60,478 nt of DNA from Roseobacter sp. (lineage in GTDB: Bacteria > Pseudomonadota > Alphaproteobacteria > Rhodobacterales > Rhodobacteraceae): contig JAGXHA010000054.1 of NCBI GenBank assembly GCA_024636475.1, positions 1 to 60,478 of the forward strand, given 5' to 3'. The notes under the pieces are model-generated. The model was not told where the DNA came from. It was given only the letters and a program-made list of their open reading frames with translations, and did no database searches. The position numbers and the translations under genes were made by a program. Positions 9,345-18,730 of this stretch are shown here, one piece after another; positions within the stretch are counted from its first letter, which is position 1; each line of letters opens with the position of its first letter.

Positions 9345-10942
9345 GAGGCGGTGCCCCCCAAATCAGGCAGCATTGGTGCTGCGGCCAGCAACGATTGTGT
9401 GTAGGGATGGCGCGGGTTTTCAAACACGGTTTTGGTATCCCCTTGTTCAACGATCTGGCCAGATTTCATTACCAGAACGCGGTCTGTGATTGTACGGACG
9501 ACGGACAAGTCATGCGAAATGAAAAGATATGTCAGATCATAGCTTTCGCAAAGTGCGGCGAGCAGATCAAGAATTTGCGCCCGTACAGACACATCAAGCG
9601 CACTGACGGCTTCGTCGAACAGGATCAGGTCAGGGCGAATGATCAGCGCGCGGGCGATGGCGATACGCTGTCGCTGACCGCCCGAAAACTCGTGAATGTA
9701 TTTGCGCGAATCCTCTGGCGACAGGCCCACAGCGATCAATGCCTCGGCAATTGTGTCACTCCGCGCGACCCCCTTTGGCGGGTCCGACAGCAAGTGAAAG
9801 GGCTCGGTGATCAAACGATCAACGCGGTGTCGCGGGTTGAAGCTGCCAAAGGGATCCTGAAAAACTACCTGCATTTTGCGCCGCACCGCAAGGTTGGGTT
9901 TTGCGCCTGAGAACACAGGATCACCATCAAGGGTAATCGATCCTTCCTGAACCTGCTCCAATCCCAAAAGGGCCCGTGTCAGGGTCGATTTTCCACAGCC
10001 GGATTCACCAACCAGTCCCAACCGCTCACCACGCTGGATCGTGAAAGAGACATCATTTACCGCCCTGAACACCCCTGCTTTGCCGAAGACTGTCTTGCGG
10101 GCAAGCCGGTAGTCGCGGCTGACATTTCGGACTTGAAGCAAAGGTTCGGGTGAGGGTGGCGGGGGTAGCGCAACCTTGTGGCCCGACGCTGCAAACAGCA
10201 TTTGAGTGTAGGGATGGCGCATGTTGCGCAGCAATGCCTTTGTCTCACCCTGCTCGACGATTTCGCCGCTTCGCATGACGATGATGCGGTCGGCCATGTC
10301 GGCGACTACCGCCAGATCATGCGTGATCATCAGCAGGCCCATATTATCGGTCTTGGCGAGGTCTTTCAGCAATGCAAGAATTTGGGCCTGCGTCGTCACG
10401 TCTAGCGCGGTCGTCGGCTCATCTGCGATCAGCAAACGGGGTCGCAGGGCGATGGCCATCGCGATTACGACACGTTGGCGCTGACCCCCGGACAGCTCGT
10501 GGGGGTATCGCGACAAGGGAAATTTGTCTTGCGGCAGGCCGACCCGTTCCAACGTCTCGGCCGCCCGCGCCAATGCAGCGGCGCGTGAGACCGACCGATC
10601 ATGCACGCGGATCGTTTCGGCGACCTGTGTGCCAATCGACTGCACCGGATTGAGTGCGGTCATGGGTTCTTGAAACACCATGCCGATGTCATTGCCACGG
10701 ATGCCGCAAAGATCAGGCTCGGACAGTTTAAGCAGATCCCGATCGCCCAACATGATCTGACCTTTGACATGTGCCCCTTTGGGTAGCAGTTGCATGGCCG
10801 CCAGTGCTGTCATGGATTTGCCGGATCCGCTTTCGCCCGTCACGGCAACGATCTCGGCGGGGTTCACGGACAAGGTCACGTTATGCAGAATTTTGAAGCT
10901 GTAGATGGCCAGCGACAGATTTGTGATGTTCAGCAATGTCAT
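9341..10942 (-). CDS. Dipeptide/oligopeptide ABC transporter, fused double ATPase
   Basis: 533 residues with two tandem nucleotide-binding domains, the DppD-DppF fusion also seen in YejF/GsiA. Domain 1 has GESGSGKS, LSGGQRQRVVIAMA and ADEPTTALDV. Domain 2 has GESGCGKS, FSGGQRQRIAIARA and the Walker B FDEAVSALDV, with Ala replacing the usual Pro. The start is ATG 10942 (MTLLNITNLS), overlapping the permease stop as ATGA; the frame stays open further upstream inside the permease gene, but that part is not coding. It powers import through the two permeases encoded just upstream. Cytoplasmic, membrane-associated. Confidence 0.93.
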   Translation of the reverse strand: MTLLNITNLSLAIYSFKILHNVTLSVNPAEIVAVTGESGSGKSMTALAAMQLLPKGAHVKGQIMLGDRDLLKLSEPDLCGIRGNDIGMVFQEPMTALNPVQSIGTQVAETIRVHDRSVSRAAALARAAETLERVGLPQDKFPLSRYPHELSGGQRQRVVIAMAIALRPRLLIADEPTTALDVTTQAQILALLKDLAKTDNMGLLMITHDLAVVADMADRIIVMRSGEIVEQGETKALLRNMRHPYTQMLFAASGHKVALPPPPSPEPLLQVRNVSRDYRLARKTVFGKAGVFRAVNDVSFTIQRGERLGLVGESGCGKSTLTRALLGLEQVQEGSITLDGDPVFSGAKPNLAVRRKMQVVFQDPFGSFNPRHRVDRLITEPFHLLSDPPKGVARSDTIAEALIAVGLSPEDSRKYIHEFSGGQRQRIAIARALIIRPDLILFDEAVSALDVSVRAQILDLLAALCESYDLTYLFISHDLSVVRTITDRVLVMKSGQIVEQGDTKTVFENPRHPYTQSLLAAAPMLPDLGGTAS

Positions 10943-11754
10943 GTGCGTGAAACCCGAAGCCGTGGGTCCAGATAATCGCGCAAGCCGTCGCCCATCAGGT
11001 TCAGCCCCAGCACCGTCAGGATGATCGCAAACCCTGGAATCAACGCCATATGCGGTGCGATTGACACAAGGGTTTGCGCATCTGCCAGCATCCGACCCCA
11101 AGACGGTGTCGGGGGCTGTGCACCAAGCCCGACATAGGACAGGCCTGCCTCTGCCAAGATACCCAAACTGAACTGAATGGTGCCTTGAACGATCAAAAGG
11201 TTGGTGACGTTTGGCAAGATATGCTCAACAGAAATCCGCATGGCTGATTTGCCAGCGACACGCGCGGCAAGGATAAACTCGCGCTCCCACAGGCTGAGCG
11301 CGGCACCGCGGGTGATGCGGGCAAACACCGGGATGTTGAAAATACCGATGGCGATGATGGCGTTGACAGCGCTGGCACCGAAGATGGCCGTGATCAGGAT
11401 CGCAATCACCAATGACGGAAATGCAAAGATCAGATCATTGCCGCGCATGATGATTTCATCCAACAGCGATCCACGCCGCGCCGCCGCCCACAGGCCAAGG
11501 GGGATGCCAATCCCCATGCCGATCCCCACGGCCACCAGCGCTACGGCGATTGATGTGCGGGCGCCTACCATGATCATGCTTAAGATATCACGCCCGAAAT
11601 GATCGGTTCCCAACAGATGGACACCCCCGATGCCTTGCAGCTTGTTGGGAATATCCATCGTCGTGTGGTCAAATGGGGTCCAGATAAACGACACAAAAGC
11701 GGCCAGGATGAAAAAGCCGGTCAGCGCACCGCCAAGGATCAGGTTGCGGTTCAT
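10939..11754 (-). CDS. Peptide/nickel-type ABC transporter permease (DppC-like)
   Basis: A 271-residue inner-membrane protein with about six helices. It carries the DppC signature region LLGTDHFGRDILSMIMVGAR and the EAA loop RVAGKSAMRISVEHILPN that contacts the ATPase. Its start overlaps the end of the DppB-like gene by four bases and its stop overlaps the ATPase start, showing a tight operon. Length and layout are normal for the family. The transported solute (peptide, opine or other) cannot be told from sequence. Confidence 0.93.
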   Translation of the reverse strand: MNRNLILGGALTGFFILAAFVSFIWTPFDHTTMDIPNKLQGIGGVHLLGTDHFGRDILSMIMVGARTSIAVALVAVGIGMGIGIPLGLWAAARRGSLLDEIIMRGNDLIFAFPSLVIAILITAIFGASAVNAIIAIGIFNIPVFARITRGAALSLWEREFILAARVAGKSAMRISVEHILPNVTNLLIVQGTIQFSLGILAEAGLSYVGLGAQPPTPSWGRMLADAQTLVSIAPHMALIPGFAIILTVLGLNLMGDGLRDYLDPRLRVSRT

Positions 11755-12698
11755 GAACGTGACCTTAGGCGGGGATCGACGGCGGCATAGGCCAGATCAA
11801 CCAGGAAATTCACCAAGATTACGGAAAAAACCAGCAACATCACGACAGACTCCACGACAATCAGATCGCGGGCAGAGATCGACTGGAACACCAACCGCCC
11901 GAGTCCGGGCAGATAAAACACCTGTTCAATGATGATCGAGCCGGCCAGAAGAAAAGAAAACTGCAATCCAATGATCGTCAACACCGGAATCAACGCATTG
12001 CGCAACCCGTGTCGCCACAGTGCTTGCCGCGCCGTCAATCCTTTGGCGCGGGCGGTCCGCATATAGTCTTCGCCCATCACATCCAGCAGCGATGACCGCA
12101 TCACGCGTGCCAGAATTGCCGCCTGCGGCAACGCCAAGGCGATCGCGGGTAGGGTCAGCCCATGCAGGCCGGTCCAAAAGCCCTTGTCCCAGCCCACGAA
12201 CCCACCGGCTGCGAACCAGCGCAGGTTGATCGAAAAAACCAGTACCAGCATCATGGCAAACCAGAAATTTGGCACCGCAACACCCAGCTGTGTGGCACCC
12301 ATCACCCCCATATCGCCTGCACCACCGCGACGCGACGCGGCATAGATACCCGCGGGAAACGCAATCAGCGTCGACAGGGTCAGCGCATATAACGCCAATG
12401 GCAGCGACACCCACATCCGGGCGGCGATCATATCTGCCACGGGTGTGCGATAGGTGTAGGACGTTCCAAAATCTCCGGTCAACAGGCCGCCGACCCAAGT
12501 CAGATAACGCTCAGGCTTTGAAGCCTCCAGGCCAAGCTCCGCACGCAACGCGGCCAAAGTTTCGGGCTGGGCGTTCATGCCCAACATGAAAGCGGCCGGA
12601 TCACCGGGGGCAACTTCGATCACGGTAAAAATCACCAGCGATGCCACTGCAAGGCTGATGCAAAGTGAAAGCAAACGTTTGACTGTATATCGCAACAT
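11751..12698 (-). CDS. Peptide/nickel-type ABC transporter permease (DppB-like)
   Basis: A 315-residue permease opening LRYTVKRLLSLCISLAVASLVIF, typical of DppB, with the conserved periplasmic stretch VIEVAPGDPAAFMLG and the EAA loop YMRTARAKGLTARQALWRHGLRN. It is the first gene of the minus-strand operon permease-permease-ATPase-GNAT. The matching binding protein is not directly upstream: a divergent deacetylase-family gene and a small gene lie between, and the binding-protein gene follows at 14450-15928. The promoter must lie in the 120 bases before the divergent gene; no clear consensus was found there. Confidence 0.93.
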   Translation of the reverse strand: MLRYTVKRLLSLCISLAVASLVIFTVIEVAPGDPAAFMLGMNAQPETLAALRAELGLEASKPERYLTWVGGLLTGDFGTSYTYRTPVADMIAARMWVSLPLALYALTLSTLIAFPAGIYAASRRGGAGDMGVMGATQLGVAVPNFWFAMMLVLVFSINLRWFAAGGFVGWDKGFWTGLHGLTLPAIALALPQAAILARVMRSSLLDVMGEDYMRTARAKGLTARQALWRHGLRNALIPVLTIIGLQFSFLLAGSIIIEQVFYLPGLGRLVFQSISARDLIVVESVVMLLVFSVILVNFLVDLAYAAVDPRLRSRS

Positions 12699-12818
12699 GG
12701 CCGCAACCTAGGCGCGGATGGAACATGCGTCTAGCACAGAAACCACTCAGCCCGCGCCAACAGCGTTTTGTGTGACGCAGGGGTCGTTATCCGAGCGCCA
12801 CGCGTTAGATACCGGTGC

Positions 12819-13928
12819 ATGGAAAAACCGCACTTCATCGGCCACGAGATATTTCGAGGGTCCAGCTATGGTCGTTGGCATCCCTTGCGCGTACCGCGCG
12901 TGTCGACCGTAATTGATCTGTCGCGCGCTTTGGGCTGGTTGCCTCCTTCGCAATTCATCACCTCTCCGAGGGCCAAAGCCAAGGCGTTGACCGGCTGGCA
13001 CACGCCTGATTATGTGTCTGCCTTGCAGCGGGTCGAGGCGGAGCAGCATGCAACCGAAAACGACCTGCTCCGTCACGACATCGGAAGCGTAACCAACCCG
13101 GTGTTTCCCGAGATTTTCCGCAGGCCCGCCACAGCGGCCGGTGGCTCGATCCTTGCTGGCGAGCTGCTGCGTGATGGTGGCGTGATCTATAACCCGGCAG
13201 GTGGGACGCACCACGGGATGCCCGACCGCGCCAACGGTTTTTGCTATCTGAACGATCCGGTTCTGGCGATGAAGTCTTTGCGCCATCACGGGGTCCGGCG
13301 CATCGCCTATATCGATATCGACGCGCATCACCCTGACGGGGTCGAGGTCGGCTTTGCCGGTGACCTCGATTGCCTGATGATCTCGGTCCACGAAGATCGG
13401 CTTTGGCCGCGCACTGGTCCGATTGAAAACGATGCTGGCGGCAATGCCTATAACCTGCCGGTGCTGCGCGGCCTGAACGATACAGAGATGGCCCATATCC
13501 GCGATCATCTGATCCTGCCCAAGGTGCAGGCCTTCAAGCCTGACGCGATTGTCCTGCTTTGTGGTGCCGACGCGGTAGAGGAAGACCCGCTGTCGCATCT
13601 TGCCCTTTCAAACAACGCCCACTGGGCGGTTTTGCGCGGGTTGATGGGGATGGCCCCGCGATTGCTGGTGCTTGGTGGGGGCGGGTACAACCCTTGGTCT
13701 GTCGGCCGTTTGTGGGCTGGGGTATGGGGCACTTTGAACGGTTTCGACCTTCCCGACAGTTTGCCACCCGAAGCTCAAGCTGTCCTGCGGGGGCTGCGGT
13801 TTGACGGCAACCGCCGCGGTAAAAATCCGCCCGAGCATTGGTTCACGACCTTACGTGATGCGCCACGCGAAGGGCCTGTTCGGGACGAAATCAGGCAAGC
13901 GGTGCAAACTTTGGTGTCTCGCGCCTAG
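12819..13928 (+). CDS. Histone deacetylase/acetylpolyamine amidohydrolase family protein
   Basis: 369 residues from ATG 12819 (MEKPHFIGHE); the in-frame ATG at 12768 adds 17 residues unlike the family. Zinc-hydrolase residues of the arginase/deacetylase fold are present: tandem His131-His132 in GTHHGM, metal ligands Asp168 and His170 in IDIDAHHPDG, Asp251 in GADAVEEDP, and Tyr290 in GGGGYNP. The set is complete, so it should be an active deacylase. Bacterial members (AcuC, AphA/APAH, HDAH) remove acetyl groups from acetyl-lysine or acetylpolyamines. It sits inside a peptide ABC transporter locus, which points to an imported or amine-type substrate, but this is inference. Confidence 0.85.
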   Translation: MEKPHFIGHEIFRGSSYGRWHPLRVPRVSTVIDLSRALGWLPPSQFITSPRAKAKALTGWHTPDYVSALQRVEAEQHATENDLLRHDIGSVTNPVFPEIFRRPATAAGGSILAGELLRDGGVIYNPAGGTHHGMPDRANGFCYLNDPVLAMKSLRHHGVRRIAYIDIDAHHPDGVEVGFAGDLDCLMISVHEDRLWPRTGPIENDAGGNAYNLPVLRGLNDTEMAHIRDHLILPKVQAFKPDAIVLLCGADAVEEDPLSHLALSNNAHWAVLRGLMGMAPRLLVLGGGGYNPWSVGRLWAGVWGTLNGFDLPDSLPPEAQAVLRGLRFDGNRRGKNPPEHWFTTLRDAPREGPVRDEIRQAVQTLVSRA

Positions 13929-14068
13929 CACAGCAATTTGCGGCGTTGCCAAAGCCGAGACCGCACATGGTTTCGAAAGACCGCAGCCCGACGGCAAGTC
14001 ATGGTCAGCCATCGACAACCGGCCAAACTCTATCCATATCATGGCGCAGTCAGCCAAAGGAGGCCCCA

Positions 14069-14350
14069 ATGTCCGAGTCATCCGAAAACAGTTCCAAAGT
14101 GCATTATATCTGCCAGACATATGTCGAGACGAAGGCGTCGAGGGGCGGGCAGGCAGGCCTCAAGATCGAGAAGCAATTTCAATACACATCGGCTGCGCAG
14201 GCCCAAGAGCGGGCGGAACGTGAGAACCGGTCGGACGCATGCGCAGGGGCCGACGCGTATATGGTGATCGAGGATCCAAGCTCTGGCGAAGTTGGCGAGC
14301 CAACTTTTCTTGTCAGGCTTGGCAACGTCCCTGAAATGGACACTTTCTAG
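14069..14350 (+). CDS. Small conserved-looking hypothetical protein
   Basis: A 93-residue soluble protein starting at ATG 14069, preceded by AAAGGAGG six bases upstream, one of the best ribosome sites in the window. It is hydrophilic, with no membrane segment or signal peptide. The middle (KIEKQFQYTSAAQAQERAERENRSDAC) is helical and charged; the C-terminus reads as short beta strands. I do not recognise a family. It follows the deacetylase-family gene by 140 bases on the same strand and converges on the binding-protein gene. The strong ribosome site and even coding pattern support a real gene. Confidence 0.7.
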   Translation: MSESSENSSKVHYICQTYVETKASRGGQAGLKIEKQFQYTSAAQAQERAERENRSDACAGADAYMVIEDPSSGEVGEPTFLVRLGNVPEMDTF

Positions 14351-14391
14351 GGTTGGTCATGCCAGTGCTGATGGCGCTGATTGAAGACCAA

Positions 14392-14432
14392 ATAAAAACG
14401 CGCCCCCGCAGAGCGGAGGCGCGTTCGTTTCA
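14392..14432. terminator. Bidirectional hairpin terminator
   Basis: AACGCGCCCCCGC and GCGGAGGCGCGTT pair with one mismatch around a three-base loop, between the convergent ends of the small gene and the binding-protein gene. AATAAAA on the left gives a T-rich tail for minus-strand transcripts; on the right CGTTT is a weaker tail for the plus strand. Confidence 0.7.
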
Positions 14433-14449
14433 TACTCATTGCTCTGGCT

Positions 14450-15928
14450 TTAGTCAGCCCAGGTTACGCCCGTCAGGTCTGTTGCCTGTGTTGGTGCATT
14501 TGTCCAAAGCCCCTGAACACCAACCTTCGCAACCGACAAAGCTGCAAGCTGGAACAGATAGCCATTCACGTAATCCTCGGAGATGGTTTTTTGTGCTTGT
14601 GCCATCATCTGGGTCCGCATGTCGGGGTCTGTGGTCGCGTTAAGCTTGCTCATCAGCGCCTGGAAATCCGGATTGTCGTATTGGAAGTAGTATTCGGGGT
14701 TTGCATAAATCCCGATGTCCATGGGTTCGGTGTGGCTGACGATGGTCAGACCAAAGTTCTTACCGTTGAAAACAGTCTCTAACCACTGCGCCCACTCGAC
14801 GTTGTTGATCTTGGCGGTGATGCCGACATCGGCCAGCTGTGCGGCGATAATCTCGCCACCGCGACGGGCGTAAGACGGGGGCGGCAGATCAAGCGTTGTC
14901 TCGAACCCGTCCGGAAAACCAGCCTCGGCCAGCAGGGCCTTGGATTTTTCTGGGTCAAAGTCGCTCAGCGCAGTCTGATCAACATATGCAGGGTTATGTG
15001 GCGCAAAATGGGTCCCGATGGGGGTGCCGTAGCCGAACATCGCACCGTCAATAATAGCCTGACGGTTGATCGCATGCGCGACCGCTTCACGCACCTTCAC
15101 GTTGTCGAACGGCGCTTGCTTGTTGTTCATCGCCAGAATCGTTTCGCCTTCGGTCGAGCCGACAAGCACTTGAAAGCGAGGATCTGCTTCGAACTGAGGC
15201 AGGTTTTCAGGAGCGGGGAAGCCGACAAACACGTCGACATCTTCGGCCATCATCGACGCAAAAGCTGCTGTCGGATCAGAAATGAATTTGAAAGTCGCCA
15301 TATCCAGCGCCGCAGGTGAACCCCAGTAGTTGGGATTCTTTTCGATCATGATGTTATCGCCCTGCGTCCAGCTGGTGAACTTGAATGCACCCGTGCCGAT
15401 GGGAAGCTGCTTGATGTTGTCGATGCTTTCGGGGGCCACGATCACCGCATCACCCCAGGCAAGGTTGAACAGCAAGTTACCGTTAGGCTCGGACAGCGTG
15501 ATCTCGACTGTGGTGGGGTCGATCACATTGACCTCAGATATGGCACTAAACAAGGCTTTTTGCGCATTTGCACTGTCTTCGGCCCCGATCCGGTCAAGGC
15601 TGAATTTCACATCTTCGGCGTCCATCGTGGTGCCGTCATGGAAGGTCACGCCGCTGTGTAGTTTGAAGGTGTAGGTCAGACCATCTTCGGAAATCTCCCA
15701 CGTCTTTGCCAGACCAGGCACGACCGAACCGTCACCCATAAAGCGCGTTAGCCCTTCGAAGACGTTGGAATACAAAACTGAATCGATGGCACCCGCCGCA
15801 GCACTGGTCGGATCCAGATGTGGCGGCTCAAGTTGCATCGCAACGGTAATATCAGACTTTGCAACGGCACCACCGGCCAAAAGCGCGGCGGCGCAAGTGC
15901 CAAGAATAAGTGAGCGAAGGTGGAACAT
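14450..15928 (-). CDS. Peptide-type ABC transporter substrate-binding protein (family 5)
   Basis: A 492-residue periplasmic protein with a cleavable signal peptide (basic start, LILGTCAAALLAGGAVA). The family 5 solute-binding signature is present: SVLYSNVFEGLTRFMGDGSVVPGLAKTWEISEDGLTYTFKL. The start ATG 15928 has AGGAGA nearby. It should capture the ligand for the DppB/DppC/fused-ATPase transporter encoded at 9341-12698. Being a separate transcription unit lets it be made in excess, as is common for binding proteins. Ligand not predictable. Confidence 0.93.
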   Translation of the reverse strand: MFHLRSLILGTCAAALLAGGAVAKSDITVAMQLEPPHLDPTSAAAGAIDSVLYSNVFEGLTRFMGDGSVVPGLAKTWEISEDGLTYTFKLHSGVTFHDGTTMDAEDVKFSLDRIGAEDSANAQKALFSAISEVNVIDPTTVEITLSEPNGNLLFNLAWGDAVIVAPESIDNIKQLPIGTGAFKFTSWTQGDNIMIEKNPNYWGSPAALDMATFKFISDPTAAFASMMAEDVDVFVGFPAPENLPQFEADPRFQVLVGSTEGETILAMNNKQAPFDNVKVREAVAHAINRQAIIDGAMFGYGTPIGTHFAPHNPAYVDQTALSDFDPEKSKALLAEAGFPDGFETTLDLPPPSYARRGGEIIAAQLADVGITAKINNVEWAQWLETVFNGKNFGLTIVSHTEPMDIGIYANPEYYFQYDNPDFQALMSKLNATTDPDMRTQMMAQAQKTISEDYVNGYLFQLAALSVAKVGVQGLWTNAPTQATDLTGVTWAD

Positions 15929-16074
15929 CGATGTCTCCTGTTAACTTTATGTCGAAAAGAGTACTCAGTTCGAAGCGCTTTGGCCAGCACTGCATTGCCT
16001 GTGACAGATTTGTATTGTGCCGCGCGGACGGGCGGTTTATGCGCCGATTTCGCTTGAATTAGCAGGGGTGCATT

Positions 16075-17346
16075 ATGGCTACGGTATCTTCCACATTGGG
16101 AATTGATTTCGGAACGTCCAACTCTGCGGCGGGCTATGCTGTCGACGGTGTCCCGCATCTGATCGATATTGAAGGAGGCGAGAACACCCTGCCGACAGCG
16201 CTTTTTTTCGACAATGAGGAAAAGCAGGTCATCTACGGGCGCAGTGCTCAAGAGGCGTTGATCGCCGGCGATGAAGGACGCTATATGCGCGCCCTCAAAA
16301 GCTTGCTGGGCACGCCCTTGATGCGCGAAAGCCGGATGTTGCTGGGCAAGCGGATGGATTTCATTGCGATCGTCGGCCGATTTCTGGCCGAGATCAAGGC
16401 ACGCGCCGAAGCAGCTACAGGCCAGACATTCGACCGGGCCTTGTCGGGCCGTCCTGTGATGTTTCACAGCGCTGATGCCGTACGCAACGCCCAAGCGCTG
16501 GTGGACTTGACCGAGTGCTACCAGATGGCGGGCTTTTCAGAGGTCCGGTTCATGCCCGAACCAGAGGCGGCAGCTTTGGCCAATCGCGCTGTGTTAGAAC
16601 CTGGAGACCTGGGGCTGATCGTGGATATCGGCGGCGGTACCTCGGATTTCACGCTGTTCCGGCAACAAGGTGACGCGGGCATTCATATCCTCGCCAGCAA
16701 GGGCCTGCGGATGGGCGGGACGGACTTTGACCGCGAGCTGAGCTTGCATCATGTGATGCCGCATCTGGGGATGGGCAGTCAGATCAAACATGTTTTCGGC
16801 GATGAAACCCACGCCGCTCCGCATGGGGTGTTCACCGATCTGGCCACATGGCAGAAGATACCGTTTCTTTATACACGCGAACAGCGGCGTGCGGTGGATG
16901 ATCTGGCAAAATATGCCGTTCAACCCGATTTGCTGAACCGTTTGGTCAGGGTGCTTGAGGACGAACTGGGCCACGATATCGCCTTTGCTGTCGAGGCTGG
17001 CAAGATCGCGGCAAATGATATGGCCGCAACCGCCCCGCCCGAGATCGTGTTGGATATTCTGGAGCGTGGCCTGCGCGTGCCACTGCCACCCGCCATGATG
17101 GCCGCCACTCTGACCGAGATGGCCCGTAGCATTGCGCAGGTTGCAAGTGATCTTGTCGCCCAAGCTGATCTTGCGCCCAAGGATGTATCGAAACTGATTT
17201 TTGTCGGTGGGTCGAGCCTGATGGGCGTCATCGATGTGGCCATGCGCCGCGCGTTTCCCGAGGCTGAATTGCATCGGGGGGCCGCAATGACTGCGATTGT
17301 CGATGGCCTTGCGATGGCATCTTCGCATGCGTTTGCGCAGGACTAG
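16075..17346 (+). CDS. Hsp70-like protein without substrate-binding domain (YegD-type)
   Basis: 423 residues covering only the actin/Hsp70 ATPase fold. Phosphate loop 1 is GIDFGTSNSA, phosphate loop 2 is VDIGGGTSDFTL, and the adenosine motif is IFVGGSSLMGV. DnaK has about 640 residues with a beta-sandwich and lid; these are absent, as in the YegD family. A chaperone-like or regulatory ATPase role in the cytoplasm is likely, but no client is known. The stop codon lies in a small hairpin shared with the convergent M20 gene, three bases away. Confidence 0.85.
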   Translation: MATVSSTLGIDFGTSNSAAGYAVDGVPHLIDIEGGENTLPTALFFDNEEKQVIYGRSAQEALIAGDEGRYMRALKSLLGTPLMRESRMLLGKRMDFIAIVGRFLAEIKARAEAATGQTFDRALSGRPVMFHSADAVRNAQALVDLTECYQMAGFSEVRFMPEPEAAALANRAVLEPGDLGLIVDIGGGTSDFTLFRQQGDAGIHILASKGLRMGGTDFDRELSLHHVMPHLGMGSQIKHVFGDETHAAPHGVFTDLATWQKIPFLYTREQRRAVDDLAKYAVQPDLLNRLVRVLEDELGHDIAFAVEAGKIAANDMAATAPPEIVLDILERGLRVPLPPAMMAATLTEMARSIAQVASDLVAQADLAPKDVSKLIFVGGSSLMGVIDVAMRRAFPEAELHRGAAMTAIVDGLAMASSHAFAQD

Positions 17347-17358
17347 AGCCTAGTCTTT
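17341..17358. terminator. Compact hairpin over two convergent stop codons
   Basis: GACTAG and CTAGTC pair around a three-base loop. Each arm contains the TAG stop of one of the two convergent genes. TTT follows on the plus strand. The stem is only six pairs, so terminator strength is doubtful. Confidence 0.4.
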
Positions 17359-18630
17359 CGGCAAAAGCAGTGCTTCTAGCGCCGCACCCATCACGCAGGC
17401 GCTGTCGATCATATCGTCGATGCAGATATATTCGTCCGGTTTATGCGCCAGCTCCAGAAGCCCGGGGCCATACGCGATGCAGTTCTTAAGCTTGCCGATG
17501 CGGTCAATGTGCTTCTGGTCATAGGAACCAGGCGAGGCAACGTATTGGGGTTCTTTGCCCATGATGTCATAGATGGCGTTGGCGACGGTCTGCACCACCG
17601 GGGCATCACGGTCGGTCATGGATGGCAGGACGGAATTCAATTCTGTCAGCTCGTAATCGAAATCGAGCCGTGTTTCGCGCAGACCTTCGAGCAGCGCACG
17701 CACTTCACCGCGCACTTGGTCCAGCGGTTCTTCGATCAGGAAACGTCGATCAATGGTGATCCGGCAACTGTCCGGCACGCAATGGGCGGGCAAGCCGTCA
17801 AAATCATCATCGTTTTCTTTTTGTCCGCCGTGAATCGAGTTGATGTTCATGGTTGAACTGCGCGCGCCTTCGGGAACGACGGGCATGTCGGTATGACGAG
17901 AGGCCATTGCGGGGAAAAGCTTGTTTTCGAACTCGGACAACACGGCTCCCATGTGCCGCACGGCGCAATCGCCAAGGAACGGCATCGAACCGTGGGCTAT
18001 CTCGCCTTTGGTCTCGATCTCTGCCCACCAGCCTCCGCGATGGCCCAGACAAATCCGGTCTTTTTGCAAAGGCTCGGGGATGATCACATGCTGGACGCGC
18101 TCAGGGTTAAAGAAGCCTTGTTCTGCCAGATAGGCGACACCACCATAGCCACCGGATTCTTCGTCAGCGGTGCCTGAAATCTCGATGGCACCTGAAAAAT
18201 CCGGATGGGTTTCGATAAAGGCCTCGGCGGCGATAATCGACGTGGCCAGCCCGCCTTTCATATCGCAGGTGCCACGCCCGTAAATCTTGCCATCCGAGAT
18301 TTCAGCCCCGAACGGGTCGAACGTCCAGCCTGCACCAACCTCGACCACATCTGTATGGCTGTTGAAATGCACACATTCACCGGGACGTGTCCCTTCGCGG
18401 CGGGCGATGATATTCCAGCGCGGATATTTTGCGCTGTCACCCGGCGTGCCATGGGCACGGATCATTTTAGTGTCGAACCCGTGACGTTTCAGCCGTTTTT
18501 CAAGATATTCACAGATCAAAAGATAGTCGCGCCCCGGTGGATTCAGCGTCGGGATGCGGATCATGTCTTGGGTCAGCGCGATCAGGTCGTCACGCTTGGC
18601 GATAATGCTGGCGGAGAGGGTACTTGTCAT
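17350..18630 (-). CDS. M20 family metallopeptidase/deacylase (ArgE/DapE-like)
   Basis: 426 residues from ATG 18630 (MTSTLSASI); the frame extends ten codons upstream without support. Di-zinc ligands of the M20 fold are visible: VHFNSHTDVV, the bridging Asp and Gly run GRGTCDMKGG, and the catalytic Glu pair DEESGG. Members hydrolyse N-acyl amino acids or small peptides (acetylornithine deacetylase, succinyl-diaminopimelate desuccinylase, and others). The neighbours (class V aminotransferase upstream, peptide transporter nearby) fit amino-acid derivative catabolism rather than a committed arginine or lysine step. Exact substrate unknown. Confidence 0.88.
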   Translation of the reverse strand: MTSTLSASIIAKRDDLIALTQDMIRIPTLNPPGRDYLLICEYLEKRLKRHGFDTKMIRAHGTPGDSAKYPRWNIIARREGTRPGECVHFNSHTDVVEVGAGWTFDPFGAEISDGKIYGRGTCDMKGGLATSIIAAEAFIETHPDFSGAIEISGTADEESGGYGGVAYLAEQGFFNPERVQHVIIPEPLQKDRICLGHRGGWWAEIETKGEIAHGSMPFLGDCAVRHMGAVLSEFENKLFPAMASRHTDMPVVPEGARSSTMNINSIHGGQKENDDDFDGLPAHCVPDSCRITIDRRFLIEEPLDQVRGEVRALLEGLRETRLDFDYELTELNSVLPSMTDRDAPVVQTVANAIYDIMGKEPQYVASPGSYDQKHIDRIGKLKNCIAYGPGLLELAHKPDEYICIDDMIDSACVMGAALEALLLPKD

Positions 18631-18730
18631 AGGCGCATGTTTGATCGCGAGCGCCCCCAAAGCAAGCGGTGTCTTGGGCTGCGCAGTCGGATTTGAGTTT
18701 ATTTTGCGAAATGAAGAGGGGGCGGAGCGA

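Noticed and set aside
10942..11101. Longer start for the fused ATPase at 11101
   Set aside because: The extra part is inside the permease gene in another frame; ATG 10942 overlaps the permease stop as ATGA and starts a typical N-terminus.
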